A DNA stretch of 64,000 bases from Maricaulis sp963975345 (lineage in GTDB: Bacteria > Pseudomonadota > Alphaproteobacteria > Caulobacterales > Maricaulaceae): contig NZ_CAXBGE010000010.1 of NCBI RefSeq assembly GCF_963975345.1, positions 62,001 to 126,000 on the forward strand, read 5' to 3'. Both the position numbers and the translations under genes were made by a program. Below the pieces are notes generated by a model. That model worked only from the letters and a program-made list of their open reading frames with translations. It did not search any database and was not told the origin of the DNA. Shown here piece after piece: positions 9,230 through 17,026 of the stretch (position 1 is the stretch's first letter; each line of letters starts with the position of its first letter).

Positions 9230-11280
9230 ATGCGACCGCCCTCGATTTCGCACCACTGATCCCTTGGTCTTTGCTGGCGGGACTGACCGGTTTTGCCCTG
9301 CTGACCATCCTCGCTGGCGCTTGGCAAAAGCTGGACGGTTGGCTGTGGCGCAGCCTCGCCGTGGCCGTGCTGGCTCTGGCGCTGGCCAATCCATCCCTGG
9401 TCGAGGAAGAGCGTGACCCGCTGACCGATATCGCCGTGCTGGTGACCGATCGCAGCGCCAGCATGGAGGTCGGCGAACGTGCCGAAGCCGCCGATGCCAT
9501 GGCCGCCGCAGTCCGGCAATTGGCCGACCGCGATCCTTTGCTCGATCTGGTCGAGGTCGGGGCCGGCACCAGTCCGGACGGCACGCGCTTGTTCGAAGCG
9601 CTCAATGGCGCCCTCGCCAGCGTCCCGCCGGACCGGCTGGCCGGGGTGATCCTGACGACGGACGGGCAGATCCACGATGCTCCGGCCGATCCGGACACAC
9701 TCAATCTCAACGCTCCGGTGCACCAAGCCATGGCCGGGGATCGCAGCGCCGGCGACCGGCGGCTGGTGATCGAGGAAGCGCCACGCTACGGCATTGTCGG
9801 CCAGACCGTCGCCTTCGTCCTGCGCGTCGAGGACGATGCGATGGAGGGCACGGCGATGGTGTCCTTCCGCTTTGAGGGCGGCGAGCCGCAAACCCACCGC
9901 ATCCCGATTGGCCGGTCCACTCGCGTCGAAGTGCCGATTGAACGCCGCGGCCAGAATGTGATCGAGGCCGAAGTCGAGCCCGGTCCGCAAGAATTGTCGC
10001 TGATCAACAACCGCGCCGCTGTCTCGGTCAATGGCGTGCGCGATCGCTTGCGCGTGCTGCTGGTGACCGGCGAGCCGCATAACGGGGCCCGCGCCTGGCG
10101 CAACCTGCTCAAATCCGACCCATCGGTCGATCTGGTCCATTTCACAATCCTGCGGCCGCCGGACAGGCGTGACAGTACGCCGGTGGAAGAACTCGCCTTG
10201 ATCGGCTTCCCGGTGCAGGAACTGTTCGTCGAGCGTCTGAGCGAATTCGATCTGGTGATTTTCGACCGCTATCGCCGCCGCAATATCATGCCGCCGATCT
10301 ATTTCGACTATATCGCGCGCTATGTCGAAAATGGCGGCGCCTTGCTGGTAACAGCCGGACCACCTTTCGCCGGACCACCGAGCCTCTACCGGACGCCACT
10401 CGCCGCCGTGCTGCCGGTGCGTCCGACCGGCTACATCACCGATGGCGGATTCACGCCGCAGACGACACCGACCGGCATGCGTCACCCGGTCACCGCCGGG
10501 CTTGAAGGCGGCGGCGAACATCCCACTTGGGGCCGCTGGCTGCGCGAAATTCATGGTGTCTCGCTGGGCGGGGAAACCCTGTTGCAGGCACCGGACGGCA
10601 ATCCGCTACTGGTGTTGCAGCATTCGGGCGAAGGCCGCGCCGCCATCGTGATGAGCGATCAGACCTGGCTCTGGGCGCGCGGTTTCGAAGGTGGCGGCCC
10701 CTATGCCGAAATGTTCCGCCGTGTCGCCCACTGGCTGATGAAAGAGCCCGAGCTCGACGAAGAAAGGCTCACAGCCTACGCCAATGACGGCTCGCTGCAT
10801 GCCAATCGCGTCACCCTTGCCGATACCGCACCGCCGCTGCAGATCACCTGGCCCGATGGCGAACAGCAAATCGCAAGCATGAGCGAGGATGCAGACGGGC
10901 GCTATTCTGTCGCCGTACCGGCCAGCGGGTCCGGCTTGGTCCGGCTGCGCTCCGGCGATTTGACGACGGTCGCGGCCCTGGGCCCGCTCAATCCGCTCGA
11001 ATACGCCGATTTGCGGCCGACACCTGAGCGGCTCGCCCCGGTGCTCGATGCCACGGGCGGTGGCCTGTTTGCGATTGGCGAAGGCAGTGAGACCCGCTTG
11101 CCGGATCTGCGCCGTACCCGCCTCGGCGCCGACCAAGCCGGCCGCGGCTGGCTCGGCCTGCAGCGCAATGAACGCTATATCGTGCGCAGCTCCCACGCTC
11201 GCCCGGTTCTGCCCGCCCTGATCATCGCCCTGCTGATCGCGGGCTTCATGGGGCTGGGCTGGTGGCGTGAAGGCAAATAG
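9226..11280 (+). CDS. VWA/GATase-like membrane protein of the MoxR cluster
   Basis: Protein of 684 residues with two N-terminal membrane helices (about 14-34 and 41-56), a VWA-like domain with an intact metal-site motif DRSAS (D75, S77, S79), a glutamine amidotransferase-like central region (LRVLLVTGEPHNGARAWRNLL; DRYRRRNIMPPIYFDYIARYVENGG), and a final membrane helix near 660-680 ending GWWREGK. Its ATG overlaps the stop of the DUF4159 gene (ATGA). This order (MoxR, DUF58, BatA/DUF4159, VWA-GATase) suggests a membrane complex energised by the ATPase. The amidotransferase-like region shows no obvious Cys-His-Glu triad, so it is probably not an enzyme. Confidence 0.88.
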   Translation: MNATALDFAPLIPWSLLAGLTGFALLTILAGAWQKLDGWLWRSLAVAVLALALANPSLVEEERDPLTDIAVLVTDRSASMEVGERAEAADAMAAAVRQLADRDPLLDLVEVGAGTSPDGTRLFEALNGALASVPPDRLAGVILTTDGQIHDAPADPDTLNLNAPVHQAMAGDRSAGDRRLVIEEAPRYGIVGQTVAFVLRVEDDAMEGTAMVSFRFEGGEPQTHRIPIGRSTRVEVPIERRGQNVIEAEVEPGPQELSLINNRAAVSVNGVRDRLRVLLVTGEPHNGARAWRNLLKSDPSVDLVHFTILRPPDRRDSTPVEELALIGFPVQELFVERLSEFDLVIFDRYRRRNIMPPIYFDYIARYVENGGALLVTAGPPFAGPPSLYRTPLAAVLPVRPTGYITDGGFTPQTTPTGMRHPVTAGLEGGGEHPTWGRWLREIHGVSLGGETLLQAPDGNPLLVLQHSGEGRAAIVMSDQTWLWARGFEGGGPYAEMFRRVAHWLMKEPELDEERLTAYANDGSLHANRVTLADTAPPLQITWPDGEQQIASMSEDADGRYSVAVPASGSGLVRLRSGDLTTVAALGPLNPLEYADLRPTPERLAPVLDATGGGLFAIGEGSETRLPDLRRTRLGADQAGRGWLGLQRNERYIVRSSHARPVLPALIIALLIAGFMGLGWWREGK

Positions 11281-11319
11281 CCACAGGGCATCGATCTGAC
11301 TGGCGGCGGGGCGTTGAGC

Positions 11320-11356
11320 GTCTGGAACAGATCGATCGATTAGTTCCAGACTGGAA
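11320..11356. promoter_or_regulatory. Palindromic operator-like sites upstream of pirin gene
   Basis: Perfect 9-bp inverted repeat GTCTGGAAC (11320-11328) and GTTCCAGAC (11343-11351) around a 14-bp spacer, with a second palindrome TTCCAG-A-CTGGAA at 11344-11356. Thus there are three CTGGAA half-sites in 37 bp, ending 83 bp before the pirin start. Pirin genes are often controlled by LysR-type regulators that bind such spaced dyads; the regulator is not in this window, so its identity is inference. Confidence 0.55.
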
Positions 11357-11439
11357 TGACTCACCCGCCACATCGCCTGTTATTCCCACCTGTCAGCGGA
11401 CCCATCTATGCGGTCAACACAGACAGATGGAGATCGATC

Positions 11440-12141
11440 ATGATCGAGAAACGCGCATTTGACGGCCTTGGCCGGTTCAGAACTGACTGGCTCAACGCCC
11501 GGCATCATTTCAGCTTCGGGGGCTATCATGACCCGGACCGGATGGGTTGGGGTGCCTTGCGGGTCTGGAATGATGACGAAATCTCCGCCGACGGTGGTTT
11601 CGCGCCGCATCCGCACGAAAACATGGAAATCATCACCTATGTCCGCGAAGGCGCGATCAGCCATCGCGACAGTCTCGGCAATGCAGGCCGCACGATGGCG
11701 GGTGACGTCCAGGTGATGTCGGCGGGCAGCGGGATCCGGCACTCGGAATTCAACCAGGAAGCCGAATCCACCTCGCTATTCCAGATTTGGATCCTGCCGC
11801 GCGAAGCCGGCGGCGAACCGCGTTGGGATAGCGCCGCCTTCCCGACTGGCGACCGTACCGGCCAGCTGGTCGTGCTTGCCTCGGGCGATCCTGAGACGGA
11901 TGGCGGCTTGATGATCCGCCAGGACGCCAAGGTGCTGGGTGCAACGCTATTGGAAAGCCAGTCGGTCACCCATGCGATCAAGCCCGGTCACCGCGCCTAT
12001 CTGGTGCTCGCCATCGGCAGCGGCACGGTCAATGGGGTCGAACTCGACGCTCGTGATGGCGCCGCCATCCGGGACGAGGCTGAAATCACCATCTCGGCGA
12101 CGACCGCGCTTGAGCTGGTGATGGTGGAGGTGCCAGAATAA
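11440..12141 (+). CDS. Pirin family protein
   Basis: Bicupin protein of 233 residues from the ATG at 11440, which has a GGAG signal 7-8 bp upstream; the longer frame from 11356 runs through the operator-like repeats and is unlikely. The metal ligands typical of pirin are in place: H57 and H59 in APHPHENMEIITY, H101 and E103 in GIRHSEFN. Bacterial pirins of this type act as iron-dependent redox proteins or quercetinase-like enzymes; which applies here cannot be told. It stands alone after the MoxR cluster with palindromic sites upstream, suggesting induced expression. Confidence 0.93.
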   Translation: MIEKRAFDGLGRFRTDWLNARHHFSFGGYHDPDRMGWGALRVWNDDEISADGGFAPHPHENMEIITYVREGAISHRDSLGNAGRTMAGDVQVMSAGSGIRHSEFNQEAESTSLFQIWILPREAGGEPRWDSAAFPTGDRTGQLVVLASGDPETDGGLMIRQDAKVLGATLLESQSVTHAIKPGHRAYLVLAIGSGTVNGVELDARDGAAIRDEAEITISATTALELVMVEVPE

Positions 12142-12209
12142 GCTGGCGCGTTCACCCTAATGCAAGGCCTGTGGGCGAAGGGTGGCGGTGCCGATATCTG
12201 GAGACTGCC

Positions 12210-12413
12210 ATGAAATACCTTCGCCCCATCCTGCTTCTCGCCCTGCTTGCTCCGGCGCTGTCGGGCTGCGTCGTCATCGGTGCGACGGCGCTGGTGGCCG
12301 ATGTAGCCCTCGGCACAGCCGGTGCCGCCGTCAAGACGGTCGGGGCCGTCGGCGGCGCCGCCGTTGATCTGGTGCTGCCAGACTCCGATGATGACTCCGA
12401 CGACAATCGGTAA
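12210..12413 (+). CDS. Small putative lipoprotein
   Basis: Protein of 67 residues with a lipoprotein signal peptide (MKYLRPILLLALLAPALSGC; lipobox LSGC, Cys20), an Ala/Val/Gly-rich middle that looks like glycine-zipper sequence (ADVALGTAGAAVKTVGAVGG), and a short acidic tail (DSDDDSDD). The ATG at 12210 has a GGAG signal. Glycine-zipper lipoproteins often sit in the outer membrane and stabilise envelope structure; here that is only a suggestion. No specific family recognised. Confidence 0.7.
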   Translation: MKYLRPILLLALLAPALSGCVVIGATALVADVALGTAGAAVKTVGAVGGAAVDLVLPDSDDDSDDNR

Positions 12414-12532
12414 GCCTACGAGAATTTAATCTGGTTTCCGGACGCGCTGACTACCAGCCCTCTAACAAATCCGCGCCTGACCTGCTATGTTGGTGGCTTG
12501 GGGAATATGGACTTGGATTTATGGAGGCGCAC

Positions 12533-13054
12533 ATGTTGCGGCTAATGACGACGACACTCTCCCTCGCAGCCCTAACGGCACTGTCTTTGACGGCCGGAGC
12601 GGCACTGGCAGCAGAACCTGTCACCATCGCCCCGATCCAGATCGGCGCTGAATTGGCCGACAAGGCCGACGATATCGGTGAACGTGAGTTTGATCGGCTT
12701 CGGCAGATCCTGCGCGGTGATCTCGAGCGCGAACTGGCCGGTCATCTCGGCGAGAATGGTTCGACCCTCTATGTCACCATCCTCGACGCGACCCCTAATC
12801 GTCCCACCCTGGAACAATTGAGCGCCACACCCGGCCTGAGTATGGAAAGCATCAGCATTGGCGGCGCGAGCATCGAGGCCGAGCTGGTTTCCGCATCGGG
12901 CGAAAAACTTCAGAACTTCAGCTATTCTTGGCAATCCTATAATATCGTCAACGTGGTCGGATCCGGCACCTGGACCGATGCGCGCCGCGCTTTCAACCGC
13001 TTTGCCGGCGATGTCGGGAATGGGGTTGAAGCCCGCGACGCCAACCCGTCCTGA
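12533..13054 (+). CDS. Hypothetical periplasmic protein
   Basis: Protein of 173 residues from the ATG at 12533, preceded by GGAGG 5-6 bp upstream (the frame also opens at 12521, but then the signal would lie within the gene). A Sec signal peptide ends near AALAAEP. The mature part has mixed helix and strand character, with a central segment that resembles small outer-membrane-associated or DUF3313-like proteins only vaguely. It is followed by a terminator, so it is probably monocistronic. Function unknown. Confidence 0.72.
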   Translation: MLRLMTTTLSLAALTALSLTAGAALAAEPVTIAPIQIGAELADKADDIGEREFDRLRQILRGDLERELAGHLGENGSTLYVTILDATPNRPTLEQLSATPGLSMESISIGGASIEAELVSASGEKLQNFSYSWQSYNIVNVVGSGTWTDARRAFNRFAGDVGNGVEARDANPS

Positions 13055-13096
13055 ACACGAACCAACGCGGAACTTGCCCAAGACTTGCAATGAAAG

Positions 13097-13124
13097 AGGC
13101 GCGTCAGCAATGACGCGCCTTTAT
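13097..13124 (+). terminator. Rho-independent terminator
   Basis: Perfect 10-bp stem AGGCGCGTCA / TGACGCGCCT with a 4-nt loop and a following TTTATCTTT tract, 43 bp after the stop of the exported protein gene at 12533-13054. Confidence 0.85.
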
Positions 13125-13188
13125 CTTTGGTGGACTCAAGGCGCCCATGGCGCGATGATCCTGCCAGAGCCGGTTTGGGGGAAACGGC

Positions 13189-13560
13189 ATGTTGGCCACG
13201 AGTTTGATTCCATTATTTGCGTTGTTTTTGGTGTCTGACGCGGCGGAAGCCCCGTCACGCCAGACGATGACGCGTGAAATCGTGCGTTCCTGCGTCGCCC
13301 AGGTCGGCACCCAGTCCCACGACCCGGTTCCGTCCTGCGCCTGCACAGCCGGTTGGCTCTCGGCGCAGCTGAACTATCGCGATTTTTACGTCGTCGGTCG
13401 CATGTACCGCTTTGCAACAGACCCGGCAGGGATGGAAACCGAAGTCGCCCGCCTGGTGCGCGAGAGCGGTTATGCGCCAGCGGAAATCCTGCGCATCGCG
13501 CGTTTCCTGCAGGACTCCGAGGCAGACATGACGGCCGCCTGCGGCTTCCTCGAACGCTGA
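13189..13560 (+). CDS. Hypothetical exported protein with paired cysteines
   Basis: Protein of 123 residues with a short signal peptide (LATSLIPLFALFLVSDAAEA) and four cysteines in the mature part, including a CACTAG motif near residues 50-55 and single Cys near 36 and 119, suggesting disulfides in the periplasm. GGGGGAAA precedes the ATG at a suitable distance. It converges with queE, the two stops being about 7 bp apart. No family recognised. Confidence 0.7.
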   Translation: MLATSLIPLFALFLVSDAAEAPSRQTMTREIVRSCVAQVGTQSHDPVPSCACTAGWLSAQLNYRDFYVVGRMYRFATDPAGMETEVARLVRESGYAPAEILRIARFLQDSEADMTAACGFLER

Positions 13561-13567
13561 ACCGTAT

Positions 13568-14197
13568 TCAAGGCGCCCCGATCCACTTATGCGTCTGCAG
13601 GCTGAGCGTCCATTGCGGATGCGCGATGCAATATTCAAACGCCGCTTGGGCATTCTCCATCATCGTGGCGCCATCCATGGGCTGCAACGAAAAGCGTTTG
13701 AAATCCCACCCGAGATAGTCGGCCGGATCGAGACCGGGCTGGGGGAAGACCAGTTTCAATTCATGACCGCTGCGCTGAACCACCGGTGCCTTGCCCTTCG
13801 GACTGACGGTGATCCAGTCAATCCCCTCCGGCGCGATCAGCGTACCATTGGTCTCTATCGCGATTTCAAAGCCCGCCGCATGCAGGGCATCAATCAGGCG
13901 CGCGTCGAGCTGTAGCAGGGGCTCACCGCCGGTACAGACCACCAGCGGCTTGCCGCCACCCGGCCACATCGCCGCGACCGCCGCCACCAGCTCGGCCGGT
14001 GTCTCAAAGCGTCCGCCGCCCGGCCCGTCCATGCCAATGAAATCAGTATCGCAAAAATTACAAACAGCGGTCGCGCGATCCTGTTCGCGGCCACTCCACA
14101 GATTGCAGCCGGCAAAGCGCAGAAAGACCGCCGGCCGGCCGGTCTGACCGCCCTCGCCCTGCACCGTCATGAAAATCTCTTTGACCGAATATTTCAT
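13568..14197 (-). CDS. queE: 7-carboxy-7-deazaguanine synthase
   Basis: Radical SAM enzyme that converts 6-carboxy-tetrahydropterin to 7-carboxy-7-deazaguanine in preQ0/queuosine synthesis. The 209-residue protein begins MKYSVKEIFMTVQGEG; the cluster-binding cysteines have the unusual C-x14-C-x2-C spacing (C31, C46, C49) seen in this type of QueE. The start at 14197 overlaps the queC stop (ATGA), so the two are translationally coupled; the longer frame would extend into queC and is rejected. Together with QueC it covers two consecutive steps of the pathway; queD and queF are not in the window. Confidence 0.95.
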   Translation of the reverse strand: MKYSVKEIFMTVQGEGGQTGRPAVFLRFAGCNLWSGREQDRATAVCNFCDTDFIGMDGPGGGRFETPAELVAAVAAMWPGGGKPLVVCTGGEPLLQLDARLIDALHAAGFEIAIETNGTLIAPEGIDWITVSPKGKAPVVQRSGHELKLVFPQPGLDPADYLGWDFKRFSLQPMDGATMMENAQAAFEYCIAHPQWTLSLQTHKWIGAP

Positions 14198-14913
14198 GCT
14201 GCGGCCCCACTGCGCCATTGGCGCCAGCCGGCAGCGCGCAGATCGCAGGCCGGACAATCGCCGCAGCCATAACCCCATTCGTGCAATTCGCTGCGATCAC
14301 CACGATAACAGCTATGCGTGCGGGTGCGGATGATCTCGACCAGCGCCTCGCCTCCCAGCTCCTGCGCCAGAACCCAGCTCTGCGCCTTGTCGAGCCACAT
14401 CAATGGAGTCTCGATGCCGATATCGCTCGCCAACCCGAGGCTGAGCGTCTGCTGCATCGCGTCAATCGTGGCGCGGCGACAATCGGGATAGCCGGAGAAA
14501 TCAGTTTCGCACATGCCGCCGACCATGACGCCATGCCCACGGCGGTAGGCGAGCGCCGAAGCGACGGTCAGGAACACCAGATTGCGGCCCGGTACGAATG
14601 TGCTCGGCAGACCATCCGCCGCCATCTCGATCGCCCGGTCGGCGGTCAGCGCACTCTCGGCGAGGGCGCCATAACCGGACAGGTCAACGACATGATCCGC
14701 GCCCAGCCGCGCCGCCCAATCGGGAAATGTCTCAACCAGTGCGGCGCGGACATCGAGCCGCGCCTGCATCTCGACATGATGACGCTGGCCGTAATCGAAG
14801 CCGACCGTCTCGACACGCTCGAAGCGTGCCAAGGCCCAAGCCAGGCAGGTTGCGGAATCCTGGCCGCCGGAGAAGAGTAGCAGTGCAGAGCTGGAGGTCG
14901 GTCGCGTATCCAT
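14194..14913 (-). CDS. queC: 7-cyano-7-deazaguanine synthase
   Basis: ATP-dependent enzyme making preQ0 from 7-carboxy-7-deazaguanine and ammonia. The PP-loop SGGQDS lies at residues 15-20 and the zinc-binding cysteines are in the C-terminal segment CYRGDRSELHEWGYGCGDCPAC. The start MDTRPTSSS at 14913 is chosen; upstream in-frame codons would overlap the divergent cutA promoter. Length of 239 residues is usual. It is the first gene of the queC-queE operon. No preQ1 riboswitch was seen upstream. Confidence 0.95.
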   Translation of the reverse strand: MDTRPTSSSALLLFSGGQDSATCLAWALARFERVETVGFDYGQRHHVEMQARLDVRAALVETFPDWAARLGADHVVDLSGYGALAESALTADRAIEMAADGLPSTFVPGRNLVFLTVASALAYRRGHGVMVGGMCETDFSGYPDCRRATIDAMQQTLSLGLASDIGIETPLMWLDKAQSWVLAQELGGEALVEIIRTRTHSCYRGDRSELHEWGYGCGDCPACDLRAAGWRQWRSGAAA

Positions 14914-14947
14914 GGCCGTTCTATAATCGCGCGAGCAGGGGATGGCC

Positions 14948-15280
14948 ATGAGCAAGTATCGCTGGATCTACACCACATGGCCCGAGGCGGCGCTGGCGAA
15001 GCAGGTGGCTCAGACCCTGGTTGGCGAAGGCCTGTGTGCCTGCGCCAATATCCTGCCGGGCATGACGAGTGTCTATCGCTGGCAGGGCACAATCGAGACG
15101 GCAAGCGAGGTCGTCATGATCTTGAAAGTCAGCGAGCAGGCATCGAATCGCCTTCGCGCGCGTGTCCTCGCCCTGCACCCGGCGACCACCCCGTGCTATC
15201 TTGCCCTCGACATCAATACCGACGAGAGTTCGGATGATTTTCTCGTCTGGATTTCAAACCAATCAGCCGAAGCTCCGTAG
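14948..15280 (+). CDS. cutA: Divalent-cation tolerance protein CutA
   Basis: Small trimeric cytoplasmic protein of about 110 residues. The family signature is clear: TTWPEAALAKQVAQTLVGEGLCACANILPG, then SVYRWQGTIETASEVVMILK, and HPATTPCYLALDI in place of the usual HPYxxPEI. CutA is linked to copper tolerance in some bacteria but its biochemical role is uncertain. Two in-frame ATGs exist (14942, 14948); AGGGG lies 8 bp before the second. It is divergent from queC with about 30 bp between the starts. Confidence 0.92.
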   Translation: MSKYRWIYTTWPEAALAKQVAQTLVGEGLCACANILPGMTSVYRWQGTIETASEVVMILKVSEQASNRLRARVLALHPATTPCYLALDINTDESSDDFLVWISNQSAEAP

Positions 15281-15465
15281 GAAAACGCCACGGACCATCC
15301 GAGCTGTGCCTTGGGATAGGTCGAGTGTTTGGGCATGCGCGCCCATTCCAGAACATTTCCGAAAATCTCAGCGCGATATCCAAAACCATCGCGCAATTTC
15401 AATTTCGCGGAGATCGCCTCACCAGAGAAATGCGAACTGGCCTCCTCAAACCAAAGGAGAGTCTC

Positions 15466-15831
15466 ATGTCTGCATTCCACACCCGCCCCATCCTGTCGGC
15501 GCTCGCCGCTTCCATGCTGCTGTCCGGCCCGGTCTCGGCACAGGCGCGATCAGTCAGCTTCGACCGCTCAGAGCTGAACAGCGAAGCCGGCGCAGCCCGC
15601 GTTCTCGAAAAGATCGACAGCGCCGCGCGCGCGGCCTGTCGCACCGAGAACCGCAATAGTGCCATGGAGGCACTCTCAAACCGTATCTGCGTCCGCGATA
15701 CAGTGGCCCGCGCGGTTGCCGAAATCAGGTCACCCTGCCTCACCGACCTGGGGTCCGGATTGCTGACGCAACGAATATTGCTACTCTGCGCCGTGTCCGT
15801 CGTGCCCCGTGCCAATGAGGAGGTCCAGTGA
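15466..15831 (+). CDS. UrcA family protein
   Basis: Exported protein of 121 residues: signal peptide (MSAFHTRPILSALAASMLLS...SAQA), then the UrcA pattern VSFDRSELNSEAGAARVLEKIDSAARAAC with a second Cys near VC/ICVRDTVARAVAEI. Family members are small secreted proteins found in Caulobacterales, Hyphomonadales and sphingomonads with unknown function. The ATG has AAGGAGA 7 bp upstream. After the usual end of the family (AVAEIRSP) this copy carries about 27 further hydrophobic and basic residues reaching a stop that overlaps the start of the next gene (GTGA), which may reflect a frame change near the end. Confidence 0.78.
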   Translation: MSAFHTRPILSALAASMLLSGPVSAQARSVSFDRSELNSEAGAARVLEKIDSAARAACRTENRNSAMEALSNRICVRDTVARAVAEIRSPCLTDLGSGLLTQRILLLCAVSVVPRANEEVQ

Positions 15832-16886
15832 TCACAGAGCAAGCAGACGTTCTGGAACTTCTGGCGAGAGGGGCAGCCGCGGGCTTGTCCCTCCTGCTGG
15901 CAATCGTATTCTTCACACTGCGCAACGGCAATTGGGCCGCCAGGCTCGGAGGGCTATTTGCTTTGGGGACCGCGAGCTACTCCGTGTTCGGGTCTCCCTT
16001 GATCGCTGCAGCGCTTGCGCCCGCAGACCTGTTGCTCGCTCCGCTTTCGATCTTCAATGCCGTCTTCTTCTGGTGGTTCACGACCGCCCTCTTCGATGAT
16101 CATTTTCAATGGCGCGTCTGGCGTTTCGTGCCGTTGATACTGGTGGCGATCCTCGCAACGGCGTTTTTCACAATACCGGCGCCTTCCGTTGCAGCGACCG
16201 CCGTAACGATCGCGTGGCAAATTCTGACTTTGGCCATCATGACCCATGCCGTTCTGCTCGCGATCCGCGATCTGCGCGATGACCTCGTCGAGCCTCGGCG
16301 GCAATTTCGCATTGCACTCACCGTTCTGGTCGCACTGGTCGGGATGGCCACCGCGATTATCGAAATTCTTTATTCCGATGGGAACATCCCCCCTAGAGCC
16401 GCTCAATTGCAGTCCGCCGCCCTGTTTGGCGTTTCACTGGCATTGTCTACCTGGATCCTGCAGGCGCGACCCAGTCTGTTCGCCGTGCCGCCACGGGGCA
16501 GGCCCAGAGGGTCACATCAAGCCAATATCGCGCCCGAGGACATCGCCCTCTCCCGACATCTGACCGAGTTGATGGCCGCTGGGATCTATCGGGAGTCGGT
16601 ATTGACCGTTGGCGCGCTGGCAGAACGGTTGAAGACTCCTGAGCATCGGCTGCGCAAGTTGATCAACCAAGGGCTGGGATACCGAAACTTCTCAGGCTTC
16701 CTCAACACCTACAGGATTGCAGATGCTCAGGCCGTGCTTGCGGATCCCGAGCGAGCGCGCGATCAAATCCTCTTGATCGCTCTCGACCTTGGCTTCGGCT
16801 CGATCGCCCCGTTCAACCGGGCCTTCCGGGAAGCTACTGGCCAGACTCCGACCGCCTATCGCCGCAAGGCGCTGACGGAGGCATAG
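15828..16886 (+). CDS. Membrane-anchored AraC family transcriptional regulator
   Basis: Protein of 352 residues with six or seven hydrophobic helices in the first two thirds (about residues 10-215) and a C-terminal AraC-type double helix-turn-helix (about 240-350; GALAERLKTPEHRLRKLINQGLGYRNFSGFLN, then LDLGFGSIAPFNRAFREATGQTPTAYRR). The GTG start overlaps the stop of the UrcA gene and has GAGGAGG upstream, so expression is coupled. Such regulators sense a signal in or at the inner membrane. The next gene, a fatty acid hydroxylase, with operator-like repeats in between, is a plausible target, by inference. Confidence 0.87.
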   Translation: MITEQADVLELLARGAAAGLSLLLAIVFFTLRNGNWAARLGGLFALGTASYSVFGSPLIAAALAPADLLLAPLSIFNAVFFWWFTTALFDDHFQWRVWRFVPLILVAILATAFFTIPAPSVAATAVTIAWQILTLAIMTHAVLLAIRDLRDDLVEPRRQFRIALTVLVALVGMATAIIEILYSDGNIPPRAAQLQSAALFGVSLALSTWILQARPSLFAVPPRGRPRGSHQANIAPEDIALSRHLTELMAAGIYRESVLTVGALAERLKTPEHRLRKLINQGLGYRNFSGFLNTYRIADAQAVLADPERARDQILLIALDLGFGSIAPFNRAFREATGQTPTAYRRKALTEA

Positions 16887-16911
16887 CGAATTTGAAATAG
16901 TCGCGTCATTT

Positions 16912-16937
16912 TTGCGAAGCATTGCGCACATTCGCAA
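16912..16937. promoter_or_regulatory. Candidate AraC-type operator
   Basis: Three related half-sites in 26 bp: TTGCGAA at 16912-16918, TTGCGCA at 16922-16928 (direct repeat, exactly 10 bp apart) and TTCGCAA at 16931-16937 (inverted relative to the first). One-turn direct repeats are typical of AraC-family binding. It lies between the AraC gene and the hydroxylase gene, about 90 bp before the latter's start. Confidence 0.45.
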
Positions 16938-17026
16938 TCGCCGCGACCGCCCCAACACAAACCTTATCCTGAGTTCGACTTTCTCAGCCGGCCGTCGGTG
17001 GCCCGGAAATGAACACAGGAGTTTGC

